NCBI GenBank assembly: GCA_903871875.1
Contig: CAIQIR010000153.1
Location: forward strand, 1-64,000
Direction of reading: 5' to 3'
Length of the DNA: 64,000 nt
Origin: an uncultured Schlesneria sp.
GTDB lineage: Bacteria; Planctomycetota; Planctomycetia; Planctomycetales; Planctomycetaceae
The notes beneath the pieces were generated by a model. That model did no database searches. It was not told the DNA's origin and saw only the letters and a list, made by a program, of their open reading frames with translations. This document shows positions 1 to 9,414 of the stretch, in pieces. A program made the translations under genes and the position numbers. Position 1 is the stretch's first letter. The number at the start of each line of letters is the position of its first letter.

Positions 1-144
1 CTGCCCAAGGACTGGATCGAGGATCGTCCGCGGTGCCGAGAAGCCCACATTCCTGATGACGTCGCATTCGCCACCAAACCGGAGTTGGCCAGGCAAATGC
101 TGCGGCGAGCCGTGGATTCCGAGATCCCCGCTCAGTGGGTAACA
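1..144 (+). pseudogene. IS701-family transposase fragment
   Basis: Frame 1 is open from the first base to a stop at 163-165. Its first 48 or so residues read like the middle of an IS701-family DDE transposase: LPKDWIEDRPRCREAHIP, then FATKPELARQMLRRA and PAQWVT. In intact family members the WVT is followed by a GDEVYG-type stretch holding a catalytic aspartate; here it is followed by unrelated residues and a stop. Only about an eighth of a transposase is present. Both the upstream part (outside the window) and the downstream part are absent, and no terminal inverted repeat is visible at the right-hand break near 136-145. It is therefore a decayed remnant or an assembly join, not a functional element. 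The family call rests on motif recognition. Confidence 0.6.
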
Positions 145-1052
145 AGGTTGGTGGTGGTCCCCTGACGATTCCCAGTGGGAATTTCCTATTTGGAAGTTCT
201 TCAAAACAATCGAATGGCACCTACACGTTCATTCAAGGAGGAACGCCAATCAACAGCGTTCAAGTTACCGGCTCGACAACGGTCGCGTTGCCATTTGGGG
301 CAATGGTGTCAACGGGTAACTACAGCTGTTCCGAATTGTCTTATGCCACACGGATCAGCCATGACATTTTGCTGGTTTTGGATCGATCCGCATCCATGTC
401 GTTCGACCTGAGTGGAAATGAATTCAGCTATCCTTCGGATCGTACGCTTTACTCTCCACTTCAAAGCTATTTCACATCGCCCAGTCCGACCGCCAGCCGC
501 TGGGCGGCTTTGGAATCCGCCGTTAATACGTTCATTGCAGTTCTTCAAGCTCGCAATCTGGATGTGCATGTGGGACTGGTGACTTACGCCGAAAACTATA
601 CTCTGGGGAACTATAGCGCGACAGAAGCCACTCTGGATGTCACCCTGACATCCAATTACACTTCCATCCAAACAGCAATGAATTCTTACGGCAATACCCC
701 GCTCTTAGGAGACACCAATATTGCCGCAGGCCTGGCGCTGGCCCAGGGCGAGCTCACGGGAGCACGAGCGCGTACAACAGCCGATCGCACAATCATTCTG
801 TTGACGGACGGCGTGGCGACACAGGGGAACACCAATATTGCCGGCCTAACGTCTTCGTATCGGACCGGTTCTTCAATCGTCACACAGGTCATCACCTTTG
901 GCGGAGAAGCCGCTTCGGGAACGGTACAGACATCGATGATGAGTGCCGCATCGAGTGGGAACGGTTCATTCTACAACGCGGCCACCGCAGCCCAGTTGCA
1001 AACCGCGTTTCAGACAATCGCTGACAGCTTGCCCGCGGTCCTGGTGAAATAG
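135..1052 (+). CDS. von Willebrand factor A domain protein, Tad-pilus type, 5'-truncated
   Basis: The 305-residue reading frame has a complete VWA domain from about residue 76 to the end. The MIDAS metal site is visible: DRSASMS at 83-89 (DxSxS), a threonine in GDTNIAAG, and TDG in ILLTDGVA. VWA proteins next to TadE genes are usually TadG-like surface or pilus-assembly proteins with an N-terminal membrane helix. That helix is missing: the frame opens at a GTG inside the transposase-like sequence, so the natural start has been lost or lies beyond a chimeric join. It ends 11 bases before the TadE-like gene, on the same strand, so the two are probably cotranscribed. The VWA fold is clear; a role in Tad pilus assembly is inferred from the neighbour. 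Confidence 0.75.
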   Translation: MGNKVGGGPLTIPSGNFLFGSSSKQSNGTYTFIQGGTPINSVQVTGSTTVALPFGAMVSTGNYSCSELSYATRISHDILLVLDRSASMSFDLSGNEFSYPSDRTLYSPLQSYFTSPSPTASRWAALESAVNTFIAVLQARNLDVHVGLVTYAENYTLGNYSATEATLDVTLTSNYTSIQTAMNSYGNTPLLGDTNIAAGLALAQGELTGARARTTADRTIILLTDGVATQGNTNIAGLTSSYRTGSSIVTQVITFGGEAASGTVQTSMMSAASSGNGSFYNAATAAQLQTAFQTIADSLPAVLVK

Positions 1053-1063
1053 AAAGGCTTGAA

Positions 1064-1498
1064 ATGAACAAACCGCGTCAGCAGATGATCAGGCAGAAAA
1101 GCAGAGACCGGAGCGGCGCAACATCCGTTGAATTTGCCCTGTGTCTGCCAATCTTGTTCGCGTTCGTCTTCGGGATTCTCGAATTTTCCCGAGTCACACA
1201 GCTCCAGCAATCAACTCGACTGGCAGCGTTTGAAGGTGCCCGCGCTGGGATTGCACTGGACGCCGCCACCACGGACGTGCAAGCCGCGGTGAACCGGGTG
1301 ATGTCGGCGGTCAGCATCGCCAATTTCTCGACATCGATTTCACCAAGTCCGTTAGCCTATACGAGTTCTTCAGTTTCGGTCACCGTTTCTCTGGATCCCA
1401 CTCAAAACGCATGGTTCACTTGGTTTGTCACCAGCAGCAACAACATCACGACCAACGTGACGTTAATGCGAGAAGTGAATGCCGTTTCGGTCCCGTGA
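1064..1498 (+). CDS. TadE-like pilus assembly protein
   Basis: This 144-residue protein has the TadE layout: a basic N-terminus, the motif RSGATSVEFALCLPILF, and one membrane helix at about residues 22-42. A small Ser/Thr-rich extracytoplasmic domain follows. TadE, TadF and TadG proteins are pseudopilin-like minor components of Tad/Flp pili, anchored in the inner membrane. The glutamate of SVEFAL sits where prepilin-type cleavage would occur. The ATG at 1064 is 11 bases after the VWA stop, which fits one transcript. No Flp pilin, TadA ATPase or TadV peptidase is visible here; they would have to lie to the left. The family call is firm; the exact TadE or TadF subtype is not. Confidence 0.82.
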   Translation: MNKPRQQMIRQKSRDRSGATSVEFALCLPILFAFVFGILEFSRVTQLQQSTRLAAFEGARAGIALDAATTDVQAAVNRVMSAVSIANFSTSISPSPLAYTSSSVSVTVSLDPTQNAWFTWFVTSSNNITTNVTLMREVNAVSVP

Positions 1499-1717
1499 AA
1501 CGCGCGATGGCGGTTGGGATGCGGCTCCAATTTCAACTCGCTACGCTCTCGCGTCAGACTTCGCATTTCGATCACATCGGCAAACCGAATCCTTAAATCG
1601 GTCCGAAATCCGAAAGTTTTTGTATGCCGCGGCCCTGAATTGTGCTGCTCCCGCTGGAGTCGAGGAGTATCTTGCCCGGGAAATAGGGATTCACTTCGCC
1701 TACCCGGCCGAACGACC

Positions 1718-1745
1718 TTGCCCTGCCTGCCCGACATTCTATAAT
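1718..1745 (+). promoter_or_regulatory. Probable sigma-70 promoter of the HesB/IscA gene
   Basis: A perfect -10 box TATAAT (1740-1745) lies 16 bases after a TTGCCC -35-like box (1718-1723). The gene's ATG is at 1792, leaving a leader of roughly 40 bases that contains AAGGAG. This is the only close match to the consensus in the 290-base gap after the TadE-like gene. Confidence 0.5.
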
Positions 1746-1791
1746 CAAATGTCGATTATTCGGTTTGGAAATTCCAAGGAGAGATTCAATT

Positions 1792-2124
1792 ATGGCCGTA
1801 ACCTTGACTGAAAAGGCGGCAAGCGAAATCAAGCGAATTCGTGCCGAAAGCAAGATTCCCGATGAATTCGTGCTGCGGGTGGGCGTCCGCGCTGGTGGTT
1901 GTTCGGGTTGGGACTATTCGTTCAACTTTGATGACCAGGCCGATACGACCAAGGACTTTGTCATCGAACAATTCGGCGTCAAAATGGCGGTCGACAAACG
2001 GTTCGATCTGCACTTGGACGGAACCGAAATTGACTTCATCGACGACCTGAACCGTCGTGGATTCAAGTTCAACAATCCGAATGCTCAGAAAACCTGTGGT
2101 TGCGGCAGCAGCTTCGCGATGTAA
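1792..2124 (+). CDS. Iron-sulfur cluster carrier, HesB/IscA/ErpA family
   Basis: This is a complete 110-residue A-type carrier, which accepts an Fe-S cluster from the assembly machinery and passes it to client apoproteins in the cytoplasm. The three cluster-binding cysteines are present: C37 in GGCSGW, and C102 and C104 in the terminal CGCGSSF. I chose the ATG at 1792 because AAGGAG lies 9 bases upstream and the protein then starts MAVTLTEKA, as in the family. An in-frame start 27 bases further upstream would add residues the family lacks. The gene stands alone, with its own promoter and a strong terminator. Sequence alone does not separate IscA, ErpA and SufA, so no symbol is given. Confidence 0.93.
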   Translation: MAVTLTEKAASEIKRIRAESKIPDEFVLRVGVRAGGCSGWDYSFNFDDQADTTKDFVIEQFGVKMAVDKRFDLHLDGTEIDFIDDLNRRGFKFNNPNAQKTCGCGSSFAM

Positions 2125-2189
2125 TTTTCACGCGAGTCGCGCGAGGTAAATCTTACGCGTGTCGGCAGTGACGCCATTCGGCAGATATG

Positions 2190-2226
2190 ACAGCTGGCTA
2201 AGCTTCTTAGCCAGCTGTTTGTTTTT
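2190..2226 (+). terminator. Rho-independent terminator after the HesB/IscA gene
   Basis: A perfect 13-base-pair stem (ACAGCTGGCTAAG, with its complement CTTAGCCAGCTGT) closes a 3-base loop and is followed by TTGTTTTT. The T-run is on the plus side only, so it terminates the HesB/IscA transcript and not the facing minus-strand gene. Confidence 0.9.
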
Positions 2227-2262
2227 GTCGCCTTGAAAAAAATGGTTACACGGGATCTTTCA

Positions 2263-3834
2263 CTACTTGGCATTCTCGATCTGCTTGACCCAGTCGCGGC
2301 CAATCAGACGCACAAAGCCTTCTTCCGCTTCAAATCGAATCTTGATCCCGTTCTCGGTCGGTTCGATCGTCAGCAAAAAGCCATCCTGCCCTGCGGCAAA
2401 TGCCGCCCGCGAGGAGTCCCCGTCTACATTGCGAATGAGCAGATCCGAGGCAACCAATTCAGGCAGTTGCTTGGCTTGGAATCGGGCTCGGACCAGGGGC
2501 GCCGCAGCGCGATCCGAGGACGATTCGTCAATCAGGTCAATGGCTGCTCGCAACCGATCGAGAAGTGTTTCCGACCGACCGATCCCCATCCACACGACTT
2601 TTTTTCCCTGCCCGATCACAATTTCCGGATCAGGCCCCACCAAATGGGTGATCGCCGACGGTAGCTCGCGCGGGATCAAGCTATGAAGAACGGCCCCGTG
2701 ATAAAGGTCAAAATTCTCGTTGACTTCCAGAAACTGGCCTGACTTTTCCAGCTTGACGATCAATCCTGGAATGGCATCGTTTAGTTGAACCGCATCGGTG
2801 CCCCCCAGGGCGGCGATCAGGGTCAGGTTGCCCAGCCCGCTACCGACCAATTGCAGCCCCCCTTCCAGACGCGTCCCCTTCGAGGGCGTCTTGCTTGAAG
2901 GGGCCAAGATCTGTTCCACCAGTCCACTCAAGGGAAGATTGATCGCCACTCCGGCCGGCACATCAGGCGAAACCAAGGGTGCGAAAGCACTCCGCTGCGC
3001 GATCCATCGATTCAACCCGGTTGCCATCACACTACCAGGAGTTGCTTCCAGGACAATTTCCGAACTGAACTGGCGAGTTTTGGGATCGAGATGAACACCG
3101 ACGATCGCCGTACTGGTATCAAGTACGGTTCTTTGCAGAAGATCTAAGAACAGCTTACCAATCGCCTTGCGTAAGGCCACCGATTCAGACGCCTCTTTAT
3201 CCAATGGTTGCAACCACGGCTCGACTTGGTCCTTCAGCCCCTCGATGAGGCGTGTTTTTGCCGAGAGCGGCAGTTGCCTGGGATCCAGATGAAGCACCAC
3301 GTCAAAGCGGTCCCTGAGCCCTCGCGTCAATTGCTCGGGTGTAACTCGCAGAGCTTGAATTGTGGACAGATCATCGGCAAGGAACGCATATTCATTACGG
3401 ACAAGAACCTGGTAGGGGGCTCCAGGCCGCTCGATTTCGAACCGGTTTGGCCCGACGGGATGATAACCGACAATTTCGAAAGTCGCGGTCTTGAGCAGTT
3501 CGTCAATGTCTTTGACGGGAAGAAACACGATGTCGGCCGAGCCGACATCATTCCAAATCGACATGAGCCCGAGCGGTTTAGATCGCTCGATACCGGCGAA
3601 ATTCCGATAGGTCTTCAGTCGTTCGTCCAGCGACTTGAATAAGTCGGACCGGTCCACCGAAGCAAATACGACTTCGCAAGCCTCGACGAGCCGATCGATA
3701 CTCGCGGCGAACAACGAGAAATAAGGGCGGGTGGCGACTGAATCCCCAGCCGCCCCCACCGTCGTTGATCGACTCGCGATCGCCAGAAACAGGAATACAA
3801 CGAGCGAGTCTCTGAATCCGCTACGCCGTTTCAT
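2263..3834 (-). CDS. Secreted protein of unknown function (DUF3352-like layout)
   Basis: The 523-residue product has a signal peptide: MKRRSGFRD, a hydrophobic core VVFLFLAIA, and a likely cut after VGAA near residue 28. The remainder is soluble, with regularly spaced segments such as IVFLPVKDIDELL and NEYAFLADD. It should be exported to the periplasm or cell surface. I recognise no catalytic motif. The general pattern resembles large planctomycete secreted proteins related to DUF3352 and the protein at 44817-47072, but that is a visual impression. The gene starts 14 bases after the stop of an ArsR regulator on the same strand, so the two are probably cotranscribed. That suggests a stress- or metal-responsive envelope role, which is inference. 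Confidence 0.7.
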   Translation of the reverse strand: MKRRSGFRDSLVVFLFLAIASRSTTVGAAGDSVATRPYFSLFAASIDRLVEACEVVFASVDRSDLFKSLDERLKTYRNFAGIERSKPLGLMSIWNDVGSADIVFLPVKDIDELLKTATFEIVGYHPVGPNRFEIERPGAPYQVLVRNEYAFLADDLSTIQALRVTPEQLTRGLRDRFDVVLHLDPRQLPLSAKTRLIEGLKDQVEPWLQPLDKEASESVALRKAIGKLFLDLLQRTVLDTSTAIVGVHLDPKTRQFSSEIVLEATPGSVMATGLNRWIAQRSAFAPLVSPDVPAGVAINLPLSGLVEQILAPSSKTPSKGTRLEGGLQLVGSGLGNLTLIAALGGTDAVQLNDAIPGLIVKLEKSGQFLEVNENFDLYHGAVLHSLIPRELPSAITHLVGPDPEIVIGQGKKVVWMGIGRSETLLDRLRAAIDLIDESSSDRAAAPLVRARFQAKQLPELVASDLLIRNVDGDSSRAAFAAGQDGFLLTIEPTENGIKIRFEAEEGFVRLIGRDWVKQIENAK

Positions 3835-3848
3835 TGTGATTCCAGCGA

Positions 3849-4313
3849 CTATTCTTGCGTCAACACAAAGTTCTGAAACCGCAGCTCGTCTCGTGCGGGA
3901 TCACTCATCGTCTTGAACAATTCGGCGATCAGTTTGTGAAAGTGCTTTTCGCGCACGGAGTAGAAGTTGTGTTTCCCGTCACGACGAGGTTCAATGAGAC
4001 CCGCCACGCGCAGCAGCGCCAAGTGATGGCTGACCGCGGGTTGGCTCTGATTCAATCGATCACACAATGCCGAAACATGCAGCTCTCGCTCGCGAAGCAG
4101 GTACATGAGGATCTTCAAACGGGTTTCATCGGCCAACAGCTTGAAGACCTGTACCAGGTCCCTTTCAAGCTGTTCCGACAATTCCGGGAATGGAACCCCT
4201 GTTTGAGCCGTGCCCAGGGAGTCAATTGTTGCAATCATTTCCTTCTCACTCTCTAGTTGTGACTCCGTCTTTACGCTCGAAACGGAGTCGTGATTCGTGT
4301 CATGGTTCGACAC
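3849..4313 (-). CDS. ArsR-family winged-helix transcriptional regulator
   Basis: The protein has a typical ArsR DNA-binding core: FKLLADETRLKILMYLL, then the recognition region SQPAVSHHLALLRVAGLI and the wing RRDGKHNFYSV. I chose the GTG at 4313 because AAAGGA lies 7 bases upstream, giving 154 residues. An ATG at 4238 (129 residues) also keeps the whole domain. The N-terminal 50 or so residues are polar and look disordered. No classical metal-binding CVC motif is seen in the recognition helix, so the signal it senses is unknown. ArsR proteins usually repress their own operon, here likely this gene plus the secreted protein 14 bases downstream. Confidence 0.88.
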   Translation of the reverse strand: MSNHDTNHDSVSSVKTESQLESEKEMIATIDSLGTAQTGVPFPELSEQLERDLVQVFKLLADETRLKILMYLLRERELHVSALCDRLNQSQPAVSHHLALLRVAGLIEPRRDGKHNFYSVREKHFHKLIAELFKTMSDPARDELRFQNFVLTQE

Positions 4314-4900
4314 TTGTTTATCCTTTAACCTTCGTTGGCCGAATACAAACGCAGTGAGCACCGAGGGCGCACTACGGGCAAACGGACAAACGTCTGGATT
4401 GCGTAACTTTGGATGATGATTAAAAAAGGGGGAACAAGACCAAGTCCGAGGACTCGATGTTCCGGAACCAACACTCCGAACGGAGGTTTACGGTTTTCTC
4501 CGACAATTGCCCATAGCTTCGGGGTGGTACTGGACCATTTTGAGAAACTGTGGACAATCTGACATTTCGACGATAGGCATATTCCCTGACTAACAACGAC
4601 CGGTAGATGGCATGGTGTGAAACAATACCATCGACTCGAAATTCGAACACGTCGCGAACATTATCTGAAACACGACACGGGTCTGCGGGCATAGTATGTC
4701 GACGTCGCTTTCGAGAGTCAACAGGCACATGAAAAGTTTTCAATCCAAAAAAACTCTATTTTTCTAGCAAAAATCGCGAACCTCGGGTGGAACAAACGAC
4801 AAGCTAAAGACATTCCGATGTCAAATAGCACCCCTACTGCCTCGTCAGCAAATGTTGATCCAAACATTGCCATTTATTGATGTTTTCAGGAAAGAATCTC
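4314..4900. other. Divergent intergenic region, 587 bases, no gene supported
   Basis: This region separates the ArsR gene (minus) from the SDR-fold gene (plus) and should hold both promoters. It is AT-rich towards the right end, with a short palindrome GAAAAGTTTTC at 4731-4741 and poly-A/T runs at 4747-4775. A 107-codon minus-strand frame covers 4420-4743, but it has no ribosome-binding site and an Arg/Ser-rich composition unlike a folded protein. I did not find a convincing ArsR operator. Confidence 0.5.
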
Positions 4901-5665
4901 GTGCAGGAATTCGCTCAATTACTCAATCGAACAGCCGTTGTCACCGGCTCTTCCAGCGGTATTGGCCGTGCCACCGCGCTGGAGTTGGCCCGAGCCGGCG
5001 CCGACGTCGTTGTGCATTATTCCCGGGCTCGCCCCGCCGCCCAGCAATTAGCCAAGGAAATTGTTTCGCTTGGACGGCGGGCGAGTGTGGTTCAAGCGGA
5101 CTTTCGCGATGTGACAGCGCTGGAGGGTTTTGTCGATGCGGCCTGGGGTGCGCTGGGGAACGTTGACATTTGGGTCAATAATGCCGGTGCCGACGTCTTG
5201 ACCGGCCCTGCGGCGGACTGGAGCTATGAACAGAAATTGCAAGAATTACTCGACGTGGATGTCCGCGCCAGCCTGGTGTTGGCCAAATCGGCAGGTCAGC
5301 GGATGTTTTCCTCGGGCGGCGGAGTCATCTTGACGATCGGATGGGATCAGGCCGATCGAGGGATGGAAGGAAACAGTGGCGAGTTATTTGCCGCATCGAA
5401 GAACGCAGTCATGGGATTCAGTCGATCATTGGCGCTCAGTCTCGCACCCTGCGTCCGAGTGAATTGTATTGCGCCCGGATGGATCAAGACCGCCTGGGGT
5501 GAAGGAGCCAGCGAATCCTGGCAACAGCGGGTTCTGCAGGAAACTCCGCTGAAGCGATGGGGGGCGCCGCAAGATATCGCGAATGTCGCGCGTTTCTTGT
5601 GCAGCGATGCGTCGTCGTTCATCACCGGCCAAGTGATCAATGTCAATGGGGGTGCTGTCCGATGA
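4901..5665 (+). CDS. SDR-fold protein with altered catalytic residues
   Basis: This is a classical short-chain dehydrogenase fold. It has the nucleotide-binding motif TGSSSGIG near the N-terminus, NNAG at 93-96, and a family-type C-terminus (FITGQVINVNGGA). The NADP(H) or NAD(H) site is therefore probably intact. The active site is not: the YxxxK motif reads FAASK (F163, K167; the F codon is 5387-5389), the usual serine strand reads ILTIGWDQ, and the helix-4 asparagine position appears to be aspartate. Without Tyr, normal hydride transfer is doubtful, so this may be a non-catalytic or mechanistically different SDR. The GTG at 4901 was chosen for the AGGAAAG 6-10 bases upstream; an ATG at 4880 is possible. 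The gene is 108 bases upstream of dapL on the same strand. Confidence 0.85.
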   Translation: MQEFAQLLNRTAVVTGSSSGIGRATALELARAGADVVVHYSRARPAAQQLAKEIVSLGRRASVVQADFRDVTALEGFVDAAWGALGNVDIWVNNAGADVLTGPAADWSYEQKLQELLDVDVRASLVLAKSAGQRMFSSGGGVILTIGWDQADRGMEGNSGELFAASKNAVMGFSRSLALSLAPCVRVNCIAPGWIKTAWGEGASESWQQRVLQETPLKRWGAPQDIANVARFLCSDASSFITGQVINVNGGAVR

Positions 5666-5773
5666 CAGCACCTGCGAGGTTGAAATCGCCGTCGGTGAGT
5701 TCTACAACTCGCCCGAGACATTGACCGAAAGTGATCAGAAACAAACTGTTTTCGACGATAGGGAGACTGCCTC

Positions 5774-7015
<1,242 letters not shown>

Positions 7016-7096
7016 AGGGATTCACGTCAAGACGTCGTTCGCACGGTGTCGGATTACCAGGGTGATCATTCAGGTCTTTCAGAAAACGTTTCACTC

Positions 7097-8278
7097 ATGA
7101 CCGCGAACTCACTCACAGTGTTTGGCCGCCACTATTCCAACGGTGAACCAATTCGCATCGAGATCCGGGGAGACCGTATACACTCGGTCGATCCCGCGTG
7201 GCCGACGGGCCGCGCAGACGATTGGCCGACCATCGCACCGGCGCTATTCGATCTGCAAATCAATGGACACAGTGGGATCTGGTTCAGTGATGACAGCTTG
7301 ACTGCCGACAGCGTGCTGAAAGCCCTGTTGCCCTTTTTCGAATACGGGGTCACGCGACTCTACCCAACACTGATCACCAACTCATTTGACGGTTTGGCGG
7401 CCGGATTCGCCGCAATTCGAGCCGCCTGTGATCAGGCGCCCTGGGCAAACCGAATGATTTGCGGCTGTCATCTCGAAGGCCCCTACATCTCGGCTGACGA
7501 TGGTCCACGGGGCGCCCATCCGAAACAGCATGTCAGGCGCGCCGATTGGAACGAATTCCAGCAACTGCAGCAGATCTCTGGTCAGCGAATTCGGCTGGTG
7601 ACGGTGGCCCCCGAGGTGGAAAATGGACTCGACTTCATTCGACAAGCCGTGTCGACCGGCATCGTCGTAGCGCTCGGACACACGGCGGCAACGCCCGAAC
7701 AAATCAGAGCGGGAGTCGATGCAGGTGCAACTCTGAGCACTCATCTTGGCAATGGTGCCCCCGCGATGATTCACCGCCATCGCAACGTCATCTTCGCCCA
7801 ACTGGCCGATTCGCGGCTGAGCGCCAGCCTGATTGTAGACGGTCATCACCTCCCCGCCGACCTGGTGCGGACATTCATTCAGGTCAAAACTCCGTCGAAA
7901 ACAATTTTGACTTGTGATGCCGCCGGCTGGGCAGGATGTGCACCAGGCCTTTACGAAAACAAACTGGGGCGAAGCGAGCTATTGCCCAGCGGTAAGCTGG
8001 TCGTCGCCGGCCAGCGGGAATTGTTGGCGGGATCGGCGCAGGGAACTGACACCTGCGTGGCCAATGTAATGAACTTTGCCGGGGTCTCGTTGAAACAAGC
8101 GGTCGATATGGCCAGCCGGAATCCGGCAAAACTGCTGGGGCATGAAATGGGACGATTGCGCCGTGGATCAGTCGCCGATCTAATGCTCTTCCGTCCGAAA
8201 AAAGAGAGCCCGCGGCTGAACATCGAAGCGACAATTGCCGCCGGTGAATTGAAATTCGGCGAACTCTTCCGACCGTAA
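7097..8278 (+). CDS. nagA: N-acetylglucosamine-6-phosphate deacetylase
   Basis: An amidohydrolase of the NagA family, which deacetylates GlcNAc-6-phosphate during recycling or breakdown of amino sugars in the cytoplasm. Family motifs appear in order: LFDLQINGHSGIWF (the E. coli-like Q.N variant of the first metal motif), CHLEGPYIS, LGHTAATPEQ, STHLGNGAP, LIVDGHHLP, a catalytic aspartate in LTCDAAGW, and the C-terminal NPAKLLG and GSVADL. The start is uncertain: the ATG at 7097 gives MTANSLTVFG, matching the family start, while a GTG at 7046 would add 17 residues; neither has a good ribosome-binding site. It follows dapL by about 80 bases. No glucosamine-6-phosphate deaminase is nearby. Confidence 0.88.
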   Translation: MTANSLTVFGRHYSNGEPIRIEIRGDRIHSVDPAWPTGRADDWPTIAPALFDLQINGHSGIWFSDDSLTADSVLKALLPFFEYGVTRLYPTLITNSFDGLAAGFAAIRAACDQAPWANRMICGCHLEGPYISADDGPRGAHPKQHVRRADWNEFQQLQQISGQRIRLVTVAPEVENGLDFIRQAVSTGIVVALGHTAATPEQIRAGVDAGATLSTHLGNGAPAMIHRHRNVIFAQLADSRLSASLIVDGHHLPADLVRTFIQVKTPSKTILTCDAAGWAGCAPGLYENKLGRSELLPSGKLVVAGQRELLAGSAQGTDTCVANVMNFAGVSLKQAVDMASRNPAKLLGHEMGRLRRGSVADLMLFRPKKESPRLNIEATIAAGELKFGELFRP

Positions 8279-8445
8279 TAGAATGCCACGGCGAATCACC
8301 TCGGCGGATGTTCAATTCTGTGGCCGCGAATGATCGTGAGAAAAAAGATCAGGTGTTCGGTTTGGCCGGATGTCCGGGGGCGAACCGTTTGGTATAGTCA
8401 ACCCGGCAGCCTTGATGTACTTCCTCCTATTGCTCCGGTAGCGTC

Positions 8446-9399
8446 ATGACAGTGATTACGATTACCGATCATCTCAGCGGTTCGACAGCTCGCATTGCCC
8501 CCGATTTGGGATTCAATTGCTTTGAATTCCAGGCCGTCGTCAACGGGACAAAACTGGATGTGCTCGATGCCGTCATCGGATTTGAACAAGGTGGGCAGAA
8601 GGGCAGTAGCAGCGGAATCCCGATCCTATTCCCTTTTCCCAACCGAATTCGCGCCGGACGTTTCACGTGGGATGGTCGTGAATACAACTTGCCGGGAACC
8701 GACAAATGGGGAAATGCCATCCACGGATTGTGCATGGATCGCCCCTGGCGAGTTGTTCGACAATCCGATGACTTCGTGACGGGGCAATTTCAGTTGAGCG
8801 TCGATGCACCGGACCGACGTTCACTTTGGCCCAGTGATTTTGTGATCGAAGTCGATTATGAACTCGTCCGGTCGCGACTTCGATCCCGGTTTCGGATCAG
8901 CAATCCCGGCAATCAAAAGCTGCCTTGGGGTTTGGGCACGCATCCCTACTTTAAACTTCCATTGGGTCCGAATGGACGGGCCGATGCCTGCCTGATCGAG
9001 GTCCCGGCCAAGAAGCGTTGGGAGTTAGAGAATTGCCTTCCAACCGGACGATTGATCCCCGTCGACGAGGAGAATGATCTGCGGGAGGGGGCATATCTGA
9101 GCGTTTTGAAGCTGGACGACGTCTATACAGACCTCGAATTCGATGGACCGCAATTCGACTGCCTGGTCGTTGACGAACAGGCCGGCCTGCAAGTCACGCT
9201 GACCTGTCCCCCCATCTTCCGGGAAATCGTCGCGTTCACGCCGCCGAACCGCGCGGCCGTCTGTCTTGAACCCTACACTTGTCCCACCGACGCGGTGAAT
9301 TTGCAGGCGCAAGGACAGGATGTCGGCTGGCGCGTATTAAGTCCCGGACAGGAATTTCACACTTGGATTGACCTTTCCGTCGGCCCTGTGATCGTCTAA
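8446..9399 (+). CDS. Aldose 1-epimerase (mutarotase) family protein
   Basis: A 317-residue galactose-mutarotase-fold protein, which interconverts alpha and beta anomers of aldoses in the cytoplasm. The fold is supported by GIPILFPFPNRI near the N-terminus, the histidine of NAIHGLCMD, the second active-site histidine in GTHPYFKLPLG, and the C-terminal glutamate in CLEPYTCPTDAVN, the position of the catalytic base. Family members accept glucose, galactose or phosphorylated sugars, and the specificity cannot be read here. Its stop is 15 bases before the HEAT/TPR gene, so it may head that operon. The gap before it (8279-8445) shows no clear promoter. Confidence 0.88.
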   Translation: MTVITITDHLSGSTARIAPDLGFNCFEFQAVVNGTKLDVLDAVIGFEQGGQKGSSSGIPILFPFPNRIRAGRFTWDGREYNLPGTDKWGNAIHGLCMDRPWRVVRQSDDFVTGQFQLSVDAPDRRSLWPSDFVIEVDYELVRSRLRSRFRISNPGNQKLPWGLGTHPYFKLPLGPNGRADACLIEVPAKKRWELENCLPTGRLIPVDEENDLREGAYLSVLKLDDVYTDLEFDGPQFDCLVVDEQAGLQVTLTCPPIFREIVAFTPPNRAAVCLEPYTCPTDAVNLQAQGQDVGWRVLSPGQEFHTWIDLSVGPVIV

Positions 9400-9414
9400 G
9401 GGAGTAAGGCTCAC

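Noticed and set aside
4420-4743. 107-codon minus-strand frame upstream of the first ArsR gene
   Set aside because: Composition and lack of a start signal do not support a gene.
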